From Eggerthellaceae bacterium UBA3686 (GTDB lineage Bacteria > Actinomycetota > Coriobacteriia > Coriobacteriales > Eggerthellaceae), in NCBI GenBank assembly GCA_002371495.1, contig DFIX01000012.1, forward strand, positions 7,231 to 29,852: a DNA stretch of 22,622 nt, written 5' to 3'. A program made the translations under genes and the position numbers. Positions within the stretch are counted from its first letter, which is position 1, and each line of letters opens with the position of its first letter. A model generated the notes under the pieces. The model searched no databases. It was not told where the DNA came from and saw nothing but the letters and a program-made list of their open reading frames with translations. Shown here piece after piece: positions 14,229-21,096 of the stretch.

Positions 14229-14336
14229 GCGAAACCGCAGGTGGCAACGCGCATTCGCTTGGCTTCGGCTAACATTTGAATATTAAAGATTGTGCCTGCA
14301 GAATCGCTCATGTCACGTCGCCACCTGCGGTTTCGC
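14229..14336 (+). repeat. 108-bp palindromic element, copy B
   Basis: Arms 14229-14249 and 14316-14336 pair at 20 of 21 positions, with one A/C mismatch. The arm is GCGAAACCGCAGGTGGCAACG-like, close to copy A. The 66-nt core carries the conserved TCGCTTGGCTTCGGCTAAC and GTGCCTGCAGAATCGCTC words, ending CAT/ATG. It lies between rhaB and the isomerase gene. Confidence 0.92.
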
Positions 14337-14404
14337 TTGGCTGTCTCAGTAGAACTCAACTTGCCCATTTCGGGGAGGCCGGCAATCCTAACTTAGTTGC
14401 ACGT

Positions 14405-15826
14405 TTATCGGCAGACAACCTCGGCGGGCACGTCCAAGATCTTGGCGACCTTCAGGATGGTGTCGGTCCAGCTGCCCTGCGCGGCGGCGAAGTGATGTGT
14501 CGGGCCGCACTCGCACCAGCGGTTGTTCCATTCGCGCGCGCCGATGCTGAAGCGCGTGCGGAAGGTGGTGTCGCCGTTGCCGAGCGTGGGGCCGTCCTCG
14601 ATCACGCCTTCGCTCACGATGAACTTGAAGTGCCCGTCGGCGTCCTGCGTGATGCCCAGGTAGGTGACGGGGCCGGGCTTGGGGTAGAAGCGCGTGAGGA
14701 AGCCGCCGCCCGCCTTGCCATGGAATACGGGAACGATTTCCATCGAAGCCTTGCGCGCAGTCGAGAAGTCCGCGTCGCCCGAGCCCGAGTGGCCAATGAG
14801 CACCACGTCGTCGTTGAAGTCGAAGGTGTAGAACTCCGAGAGCTGGCAGGCGCCGCTGATGGTCTTCATGATGCTCATGCCCATGGCGACCTTGATGTCG
14901 CCTTCCACGGCGCAGGCGATGCCCTGCTTGATGAGCATCGAGAACGCGGGGATGAGCATGGAGTCGAGGACTCCCGCCTTGCCCTGGGCGAAGCCGTCGT
15001 AATGGCTCGCCACAAAGCCCAGCTCTTCGTCTTTGACCCACTGCTCGAAGGCCACGACGTAGCGTGCCATCTCGTGGATGCTCGCCTCGTCGTAGTCGCC
15101 CTTGATGTCGAAGGTGTCGTGGATGTCGGCAACCTTTGCAGCGATGACGTCCTCGTCGGTGACGTCATCGGCGATGGCCCACATCTTTTCCCAGTCGAAC
15201 TGTTTGGTGTAGAGGCCCATGCGGTGATAGAGGTTGGTTTCGTCGATGTAGAGGTCCATCATGCCGGGGTAGGGGCGGCCGATCTGGGCGAGGTTGGTGT
15301 AGCGCAGGCGGCGACGCACTTGCGCGGCGCGGCACCAGTCCTCGATCTCGGCAGCCACCTGGGGGTCGCCGCCCTCGACGACGCCGGTGATGACGGCGTG
15401 GCGCTTGCCGGCGCGGTTGAGGTCGGCGACCATCTCGCCAACGGCACCGCCTGCGTAGCCGATGCCGAGCCACTCGGCCGTGCCTGCGGTTTCGAAGTCG
15501 AGGCAGCGCACCTTCTGCAGGTTGACGAGCACGACGGGCACGTTGAGGTCACGGATGGCGGGCAGCATGTTGTAGCTGGTCGCGTAGGTGAGTAGCTGGC
15601 AGAAGACGATGTCGACATCGGCGGCGCGGAACTTGTCGCCCGCAGCGGCGGCGGCCTCTTTGGTGGTGCAGATGCCGCCGTCGACAATCTCGACGGTGTC
15701 GGGAAGCGTTGCCTTGAACGCTTCGTATTGGGATTCGAACTCGGGGACCAGCTCGGGGAACTGGGGCAGGTAAGCGCCGAGTGCAATCGAGAAGACTGCC
15801 GCCTTGGCCTTCGTCTCTACCAGCAT
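14405..15826 (-). CDS. L-arabinose/L-fucose-isomerase-family enzyme, probable L-rhamnose isomerase of this cluster
   Basis: The 473-residue protein resembles the AraA/FucI isomerase superfamily: an N-terminal Rossmann-like domain with VDIVFCQLLTYATSYNMLPA and NVPVVLVNLQ, a middle domain with FAQGKAGVLDSMLIPAFSML, and a C-terminal domain with VLIGHSGSGD and GPTHHFAAAQGSW, where HH are likely near the metal site. These enzymes are metal-dependent aldose-ketose isomerases. RhaB and RhaD neighbours suggest L-rhamnose to L-rhamnulose, though RhaA belongs to a different family. L-fucose or L-arabinose remains possible. GAAGG precedes ATG 15826. Two LacI-type operators overlap its promoter, so it probably leads the regulated cluster. 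Confidence 0.85.
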   Translation of the reverse strand: MLVETKAKAAVFSIALGAYLPQFPELVPEFESQYEAFKATLPDTVEIVDGGICTTKEAAAAAGDKFRAADVDIVFCQLLTYATSYNMLPAIRDLNVPVVLVNLQKVRCLDFETAGTAEWLGIGYAGGAVGEMVADLNRAGKRHAVITGVVEGGDPQVAAEIEDWCRAAQVRRRLRYTNLAQIGRPYPGMMDLYIDETNLYHRMGLYTKQFDWEKMWAIADDVTDEDVIAAKVADIHDTFDIKGDYDEASIHEMARYVVAFEQWVKDEELGFVASHYDGFAQGKAGVLDSMLIPAFSMLIKQGIACAVEGDIKVAMGMSIMKTISGACQLSEFYTFDFNDDVVLIGHSGSGDADFSTARKASMEIVPVFHGKAGGGFLTRFYPKPGPVTYLGITQDADGHFKFIVSEGVIEDGPTLGNGDTTFRTRFSIGAREWNNRWCECGPTHHFAAAQGSWTDTILKVAKILDVPAEVVCR

Positions 15827-15846
15827 GCTGAAACCTTCTTTCCGTA

Positions 15847-15898
15847 TTGAAACGCTTCAAATAATGAAGACAGTATGAATTGAAACGCTTCAATTATA
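15847..15898 (-). promoter_or_regulatory. Isomerase promoter with two identical LacI-type operators
   Basis: TTGAAACGCTTCAA occurs twice, at 15847-15860 and 15880-15893, with centres 33 bp apart, about three helical turns. A perfect minus-strand TATAAT (15898-15893) abuts the upstream copy, so repressor bound there would block the -10 and start site. A similar site lies before the nearby lacI-family gene. A clear -35 is missing. Confidence 0.85.
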
Positions 15899-15921
15899 AG
15901 GGGCGGACTTGGGATTAGAGT

Positions 15922-15952
15922 TTGAACGGTTGTTTTTCACCGTTGAACGGTT
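15922..15952 (-). promoter_or_regulatory. Direct repeat upstream of the isomerase promoter (possible activator site)
   Basis: TTGAACGGTT occurs at 15922-15931 and 15943-15952, exactly 21 bp apart, which is two helical turns on one face. The nearer copy starts about where the missing -35 would be. The second copy also forms the perfect palindrome ACCGTT-G-AACGGT (15939-15951). This would suit an activator binding as a direct-repeat dimer, but none is encoded nearby. Confidence 0.4.
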
Positions 15953-15959
15953 ACATCGG

Positions 15960-16342
15960 TGATGGGGTAGCGGAAACGGTGGTTTGTCGACAGCGAGTGA
16001 TGCGCGCGAGACAGGAGGCGGTGCAGGTTACGGGGATGGCGTTTTGCCGTCTGACGAGCGATGCGTGACAGGAGGCAAGGGGTTAGTTGGCGACAGCGGG
16101 GGATATGGTGGTGAAGGGATGATGGTGAAGGGGTGGTGGCTTGCCGCCGAGGCCGGCGAGGTCGCCGAGGCCACTGATGCCGCCGAGGCCGTCGAGCTGT
16201 GTCGGGCGACAAACTACCGCGATCTGTCGCCGTCGGCTTCTGTTCCGTGTCGCCGACCACCGCTCCCGCTATCTGTCATGTCAGGCAATAAGCTACCGTA
16301 ATCCGCCACAGGTGACAAACCAACGTCACCTGGCACCTGAGG
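15960..16342. other. Gene-free stretch with short degenerate repeats and hairpins
   Basis: I see no convincing gene here. Recurring words include GACAGGAGGC (two copies, about 16012 and 16067), CCGCGATCTGTC / CCGCTATCTGTC, and GCTACCG / ACTACCG. Small hairpins are GGCGACA-N13-TGTCGCC (16205-16231) and CAGGTGAC-N8-GTCACCTG (16309-16332). The latter lies 10 bp beyond the lacI-family stop codon and may end that transcript, though without a T tract. Confidence 0.5.
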
Positions 16343-17398
16343 TTACAGGTACTCGGCGAGGTCGAGCTCGGGCTCTTCGGCGCGCTTCCGCTCGGCGGGC
16401 GTCGAGGCGGTGCTCATGCGCTCGATGAGCGAGGGCGCTACGAGCTCTTGGCGGGGCTCATGTGCTTCGGGCTGCGAGAGCTCGTCCAAAAGCAGCTGAA
16501 CGCCCTTCTGACCGATTTCGTAGCCAGGGCTTTTGATGGTGGTGAGGGGCACCGTTCCGCCCCATGCCAAAGGATTGCCATCGCAGCCGGCTACGAGCAG
16601 ATCGTTCGGTACCGAGAGCCCGGCGGCGGCAAAGCCGGCTATGGCCCCTGCAGCCAGCACGTCGGTTAGGCCAATAACGAAATCGGGGCGCGCTTCGGGT
16701 GAGCGGCGGGCTAGTTCTCGGCCGAGCTCGAATCCGTCCTTCACGCTGTTCCAGCTTCCGAGGCCGACGAATTCGACTTCGGCGTCGGCATTGCGGGCGG
16801 CTTCGCGAATCCCGTAAGTGCGAAGCGTCAGCTGCATGAAGTCGGGTTTGCCGATTATCGCGACGCGCCTTGCGCCCCGATCTGTGGCGTGCTCCATGAT
16901 CAGGCGGCCCTGGGCCTCGTTGTCGGCGGCTACGCAATTGACGGCGGCGCGGCTGTGAACGTCGAGGTACACGGTGGGGACGGGAGCTTCCTGCGTTTCG
17001 GGGTCCCAAGAGGTGTCGGCCATAGGCTGCACGAGCACGCCGGCCACGTGGGCGCCCAGGAAGTAGCGCATGTAATGGTTGGTCAGGATGTCGTCGTTTC
17101 CGGCCGAGGCAATGAGCAAGTCGTAGCCGCGCTTTCGGCTCTCGGCCTGCGCTCCGTTTGCGATCTGCAGCGAGAACGCGTGGTCGAGCCTTGGCAACAC
17201 GAGCCCGAATACGCGGCTCTCGCTGCCGGCAAGCTGGCGCGCGGCTTGGTTGGGCACGTAGCCCAGGCGCGCTATTGCCGCGTTTACCTGGTCAAGCGTC
17301 TCTTGCTTCACTTTGTTGGGGTGGTTGAGGGCGTTCGATGCCGTGCCGACCGAGACGCCTGCTTCGCGAGCGACGTCGCTAATACGAATCCGTGCCAT
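16343..17398 (-). CDS. LacI-family transcriptional regulator of the rhamnose cluster
   Basis: The 351-residue protein starts MARIRISDVAREAGVSVGTA, a typical LacI helix-turn-helix. The hinge-helix region YVPNQAARQLAGSES follows, then a periplasmic-binding-protein-like effector domain (about 60-335) with DNEAQGRLIMEHA and LLVAGCDGNPLAW. Such regulators usually repress sugar genes until the sugar or its derivative binds. I chose ATG 17398, with GGAAGGGGG upstream. The frame extends to an ATG at 17425, but that lies next to the operator and lacks a ribosome site. It faces the isomerase gene on the same strand, and matching operators lie at both promoters. L-rhamnose or L-rhamnulose as inducer is inferred. 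Confidence 0.93.
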   Translation of the reverse strand: MARIRISDVAREAGVSVGTASNALNHPNKVKQETLDQVNAAIARLGYVPNQAARQLAGSESRVFGLVLPRLDHAFSLQIANGAQAESRKRGYDLLIASAGNDDILTNHYMRYFLGAHVAGVLVQPMADTSWDPETQEAPVPTVYLDVHSRAAVNCVAADNEAQGRLIMEHATDRGARRVAIIGKPDFMQLTLRTYGIREAARNADAEVEFVGLGSWNSVKDGFELGRELARRSPEARPDFVIGLTDVLAAGAIAGFAAAGLSVPNDLLVAGCDGNPLAWGGTVPLTTIKSPGYEIGQKGVQLLLDELSQPEAHEPRQELVAPSLIERMSTASTPAERKRAEEPELDLAEYL

Positions 17399-17427
17399 GT
17401 GCGCCGCCCCCTTCCACTTGAACAAAA

Positions 17428-17455
17428 TTGATGCGCTTCAATTCCGTCGATTGTA
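17428..17455 (-). promoter_or_regulatory. Promoter and self-operator of the lacI-family gene
   Basis: On the minus strand TGGTACAAT is an extended -10 (TACAAT at 17455-17450). TTGATGCGCTTCAA (17428-17441) lies just downstream, over the expected start site. It differs from the isomerase operators at only two of 14 positions, which supports autoregulation by the same protein. Confidence 0.75.
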
Positions 17456-17466
17456 CCACGGAACGT

Positions 17467-17525
17467 GGCAAGCGAACCGACCTCTTGCCACGTTTTGAAT
17501 ATGGCAAGAGGTCGGGTTGCTTGCC
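17467..17525. repeat. 23-bp inverted repeat upstream of the lacI-family promoter
   Basis: Arms 17467-17489 and 17503-17525 pair at 21 of 23 positions across a 13-nt A/T-rich loop. Each arm also begins with GGCAAG and ends with CTTGCC, or nearly so, giving a second level of symmetry. It lies between the nat stop and the lacI-family promoter, so it could stop nat read-through. Confidence 0.8.
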
Positions 17526-17635
17526 CCTTGATTGCCGCATTTCGATTCGGGATTGACTGGAAAAGGTAAACGGCTATTTGCCGTGGTGAAGCGCCTGCAA
17601 CTGGAAAAAACTGGCAGCCTGGCGGCCCCGATGGC
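17526..17635. other. Short gap with no recognised feature
   Basis: Between the inverted repeat and the palindrome after nat I see no gene, promoter or clear structure. Confidence 0.5.
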
Positions 17636-17672
17636 AAATAACCATTTGGGGACTGTCCCCAAATGGTTATTT
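17636..17672. repeat. GGGGAC-T-GTCCCC palindrome overlapping the nat stop codon
   Basis: AAATAACCATTTGGGGAC (17636-17653), a single T, and its exact complement (17655-17672) give a perfect 18-bp stem. The right arm shares two bases with the TAA stop of nat (17673-17671). The centre matches the repeats at 3363-3439, but the outer arms are different. It may act as the nat terminator. Confidence 0.9.
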
Positions 17673-18459
17673 AGCGCCAGTCGACGATCCCGAAATGCTG
17701 TGCGAGGACCTCGTCGAGCTCGGCGGCGGTCTCTAGCTCGCAGACGTCGCGTTCGCCGTTGTGGTAGTGCGTGTAGGTGTTGTTGCAGATGTCGTGCGCG
17801 CCATCGGCCGTGCGCACGTTGACGCGCCGCGTGTTGCGGAAGAACGACTGCGGATTCTGCGCCTGGTAGAACGACAGCGCAATGAAATCGTGCTCGCCGA
17901 CGGGCATCGTGCAGATGCGCATCGCCGGTTTGCGCTCGCCGGCGCTCGTGACGTATCCGATGTCCCACCAATCGTCATCGAACGCGCTGACAGTGAAGGT
18001 CTGGCCGTGCCCCGTGCGCTCGACGCCATCGGCGAGCTCGAGGGCGAATGCGGGCATCGGTCCGCCGAACCCGACATCGACCAGGTATTCCACTCCGTCG
18101 AAGGTTACGATGTTGGCGCGGTGCGAGATCAGGGGATAGGGAATCGGCCGCGTGAGTACGCGGGCCATCGAGGCGCGCACGTCGAACCCGAGCGCGTCGA
18201 GCAGCGAGTAGAAGGCGCCGTTCAGCTCGAAGCAGTATCCGCCGCGATGGCGCGTGATGATCTTGTCGAACAGGTCCGCCTTGCCAAGCGAGACATTGAG
18301 TCCCTTATCGGAGATGTCCAGGTCCTCAAACGGCACAGCGCACTGGTGCGCGTAGATCAACTCGTCAAGGTAGCCAAGCGTCGCCTCGCCTCGCTGCATG
18401 CCGATTCGCTTAAGGTAGGCATCGACGTCGGGAAGGGGCTGGTACAGGCTCTCGGTCAT
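17671..18459 (-). CDS. nat: Arylamine N-acetyltransferase
   Basis: This 262-residue protein has the full NAT catalytic triad: C76 in RGGYCFELNG, H113 in LISHRANIV and D128 in YLVDVGFGG, close to the usual Cys69/His107/Asp122 positions. The N-terminal VPFEDLDI and central HDFIALSFYQAQNPQSFF also fit. NATs move an acetyl group from acetyl-CoA to arylamines or hydrazines; physiological acceptors in gut bacteria are often unknown. I chose ATG 18459, with AAAGGAG 7 bp before it. The frame runs on upstream to 18573, but that part has no family similarity. A tight palindrome overlaps its stop codon. It is not obviously part of the neighbouring sugar regulon. Confidence 0.95.
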   Translation of the reverse strand: MTESLYQPLPDVDAYLKRIGMQRGEATLGYLDELIYAHQCAVPFEDLDISDKGLNVSLGKADLFDKIITRHRGGYCFELNGAFYSLLDALGFDVRASMARVLTRPIPYPLISHRANIVTFDGVEYLVDVGFGGPMPAFALELADGVERTGHGQTFTVSAFDDDWWDIGYVTSAGERKPAMRICTMPVGEHDFIALSFYQAQNPQSFFRNTRRVNVRTADGAHDICNNTYTHYHNGERDVCELETAAELDEVLAQHFGIVDWR

Positions 18460-18572
18460 GGCAGGCTCCTTTATAACCTTGCATGCAGTTTGCGTGTCTG
18501 ATTCGTGCCTTATGGACGGCCGCCAATAGTGGCGATTCCAAGGTAGCACGTCTTCGCGGGTTCGCAGCGACA

Positions 18573-18720
18573 AGTTTGCAAACTATCGGCACGAAGAGCC
18601 GATTGCGGTTTTGTGCATGCTGTCGTTGGTTTCTGGCGAAACGAAGCTTCGGCTACCGTTTCGCGTCGCCTTACGCTAGGTGCAAAAATGCCATAGCGCA
18701 AAAGGGTTTGGCCCTTTTGC
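18573..18720. other. Structured divergent region between nat and the helicase gene
   Basis: Three strong symmetric sequences lie here. AGTTTGCAAACT (18573-18584) is a perfect 12-bp palindrome. GCGAAACG (18636-18643) pairs with CGTTTCGC (18657-18664) around an inner AGC-TTCG-GCT, giving a UUCG-tetraloop hairpin. GCAAAAGGG-TTTGG-CCCTTTTGC (18698-18720) looks like a terminator or attenuator stem. I found no gene in the gap. Confidence 0.65.
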
Positions 18721-18769
18721 ACGTTGAGGCGCTTGACTAACAGGGCTCTATGTACGAACATATGTACCT

Positions 18770-21010
18770 ATGGAAGAATTCGCAGCATTGGAGGGGCTCA
18801 ACGAGTCGCAGCGCCAGGCCGTCACGGCGACGGAAGGCTACGTGCGCGTGGTCGCAGGCGCTGGCTCGGGCAAGACGCGCGCGCTCGCACGGCGCTTTGC
18901 GTATCTGGTCAACGACTTGGGCATCATGCCGGGCAACATCCTGTGCGTCACTTTTACCAACAAGGCCGCCAACGAGATGCGCCAGCGTATCCGGGCGCTC
19001 ACGGGAGACTCCGACACCGGTTACGTCAACACGTTCCATGGCTTCTGCGTCTCGGTGTTGCAAGAGGATGCATCGGCGGTATCGTTTCCCAAGAGTTTCC
19101 TCGTGCTCGACAATTCCGATATCGACGCCATGCTGCAGGTCATTTACGACGAACGCGGCCTGACTTTGCGCGATTCCACGTTTGCCAAGGCCCGCGACAT
19201 GTTCGAGATCCGCAAGACGTTCACGCACAAGGATTATTACTTCGACCTCATGGACCTTTCGCTCGACGCGCTCAAGCTCAAGTACGACCTGGCCGAGGCC
19301 GTCGACGACATCCTGTTCTACGGGTACCTGTACCAGCAGAAGAAGTGCTTCGGGCTCGACTACAACGACCTGATTATCTTCGTGCTCGAGATTTTCCGCC
19401 GACGCGAGGACCTGCGGCTCAAGTGGCAGCAGCGTCTGGAATACATCATGGTCGACGAGTTCCAGGACATCGACGGGCTGCAGCACGAGCTTATGGAAGT
19501 GCTCGCCGAGCACCATCGCAACCTGTTCGTCGTGGGCGACCCCGACCAGACCATCTACACGTGGCGCGGGGCCAACGTCAAGTACCTGCTGGATTTCGAC
19601 AAGCGGTTCCCGGGCACGCGTACCGTCATGATGAACGACAACTACCGTTCGACCCCGCAGATTACTATGACGGCAAACTCGCTGATCAGCGCTAACAAGC
19701 AGCGTCTGCCCAAAAACCTCGTCTCGCTCATGCCCACCGGCCCCAAAACGGCGTGCTACCACGGCAAGAGTTCGGCCGATGAGGCAAGCTGGATCGCCGG
19801 GCAGATCGAACGGCTCGTTGCCAGAGGCAGCGCAGGAGAGCTCGCAAGCAGCGGGCTGCTGCCCGACATGCCTCCCTTAGACGATTCGGGTGCGCAAGGC
19901 GCCGCGGCGGTGCAGTTGCGCGACATCTGCATCCTGTACCGTGCGCACTACGCTTCGCGGCCGATCGAGGATGCGCTGGTAAAGGCCCAAATCCCCTATA
20001 TGATTTACAGCGGTGTGCAGTTCTTCGACCGCAAAGAGGTCAAAGACGCGCTCTCGTATTTGCGCATGGTCATTTTCCGCGACGACTTGTCGTTCGAGCG
20101 CATCGCCAACGTGCCCAAGCGCAACTTGGGGCAGCGGCGCATGAAGTTTCTGCGCTCGTACGCGGAAGGCAACGGCTGCACGTTGTACCGCGCGCTTGTC
20201 GACAACCTCGAAAACGCCATCATGAAGGGCACCAAGGCGCGCCAGTTCGTCGACCTGATCGAGCGCTATGCGCCCCAGGCCGAGACGCGCCCGGCATCGG
20301 AGCTGTTGGCGGATCTGCTCGACAAGAGCGGCTACGAGCAGGCGCTGCGCACCGAGGGTAGCCAGGAGCGGCTCGACAACCTGGCCGAACTGCGTCAGGC
20401 CGTCTACGAGTACGAAACCACCTGCGGCGAGGAAGCCACGCCCGACAACTTCCTGGCGCACGTTTCGCAGATGACCAACCTCGACAAGGGGCTTTCGGCC
20501 AACAAGGTCAAGCTCATGACCATCCACGCCGCCAAGGGCCTGGAGTTTCCCTACGTGTTCATCTGCTCGCTCAACGAAGGCGTGCTTCCCTCGCGCAAGA
20601 CCCGTACGACCGAAGCGATGGAAGAAGAGCGCCGCCTGGCATTCGTCGCGATCACACGCGCCCAAAAGGGGCTCTATTTGACCTGCGCCGATGGTAGCGC
20701 CCATGATGGTATGCCGCGCTATCCGAGCCGATTCATATTCGATATCGACCCCGATCTGGTCGATTTTGTCACGCCGATGGAAGATTCGCTCGTCAAGGAC
20801 GCCCGCGCCTATGCCAAGGCCCAAGATGCCAAGCTCGACCAGGGAGCCGCCGGGCCGCGTTTCGAAATCGGGACCCGCGTGGTGCACCCCGTATTCGGGG
20901 CGGGTGCGGTAGTGGGCATCGATGCCGACCGTGCCGCCTATCAGATTCAGTTCGACGGGATGGAAACCGTGCGTAGCCTGGCCTTCAAGGCGGCGCTTGC
21001 GGCAGAGTGA
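18770..21010 (+). CDS. pcrA: PcrA/UvrD-type ATP-dependent DNA helicase
   Basis: The 746-residue SF1A helicase has a Q-motif LNESQRQAV (10-18), Walker A AGAGSGKT (29-36), NTFHGFC, Walker B MVDEFQDID (about 227-235), GDPDQTIYTWRGAN, the KLMTIHAAKGLEFPYVF motif and VAITRAQKGLYL. The C-terminus (about 700-746, RFEIGTRVVHPVFGAGAVVG) is the Tudor-like module found in PcrA/UvrD, which contacts RNA polymerase in PcrA. Roles are 3'-to-5' unwinding in repair and clearing of blocked transcription. ATG 18770 has no Shine-Dalgarno. An in-frame stop at 18734 and no other start codon rule out an upstream start, so the transcript may be leaderless. Confidence 0.95.
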   Translation: MEEFAALEGLNESQRQAVTATEGYVRVVAGAGSGKTRALARRFAYLVNDLGIMPGNILCVTFTNKAANEMRQRIRALTGDSDTGYVNTFHGFCVSVLQEDASAVSFPKSFLVLDNSDIDAMLQVIYDERGLTLRDSTFAKARDMFEIRKTFTHKDYYFDLMDLSLDALKLKYDLAEAVDDILFYGYLYQQKKCFGLDYNDLIIFVLEIFRRREDLRLKWQQRLEYIMVDEFQDIDGLQHELMEVLAEHHRNLFVVGDPDQTIYTWRGANVKYLLDFDKRFPGTRTVMMNDNYRSTPQITMTANSLISANKQRLPKNLVSLMPTGPKTACYHGKSSADEASWIAGQIERLVARGSAGELASSGLLPDMPPLDDSGAQGAAAVQLRDICILYRAHYASRPIEDALVKAQIPYMIYSGVQFFDRKEVKDALSYLRMVIFRDDLSFERIANVPKRNLGQRRMKFLRSYAEGNGCTLYRALVDNLENAIMKGTKARQFVDLIERYAPQAETRPASELLADLLDKSGYEQALRTEGSQERLDNLAELRQAVYEYETTCGEEATPDNFLAHVSQMTNLDKGLSANKVKLMTIHAAKGLEFPYVFICSLNEGVLPSRKTRTTEAMEEERRLAFVAITRAQKGLYLTCADGSAHDGMPRYPSRFIFDIDPDLVDFVTPMEDSLVKDARAYAKAQDAKLDQGAAGPRFEIGTRVVHPVFGAGAVVGIDADRAAYQIQFDGMETVRSLAFKAALAAE

Positions 21011-21096
21011 TGCGGACGCGCGGCTATTCGGCTCGGTTTCCTGCGTGGCGTGGCCAAAGCAAACGTTGATTATGGGCGAAGCAGAAAAAACAGCGC

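Noticed and set aside
13183..14286. 367-residue plus-strand frame opposite rhaB
   Set aside because: Low-complexity Val/Ala/Glu shadow; rhaB on the minus strand is unambiguous.
14276..15595. 439-residue plus-strand frame opposite the isomerase
   Set aside because: Shadow frame without recognisable domain, and its start lies in the 108-bp element.
15984..16301. 105-residue Gly/Ala-rich plus-strand frame in the spacer
   Set aside because: It needs a TTG start, lacks a ribosome site and shows no family likeness.
18698..18720. Ordinary terminator of an upstream gene
   Set aside because: The flanking genes are divergent and no gene ends here, so it cannot simply terminate a neighbour. Kept only as part of a structured region.
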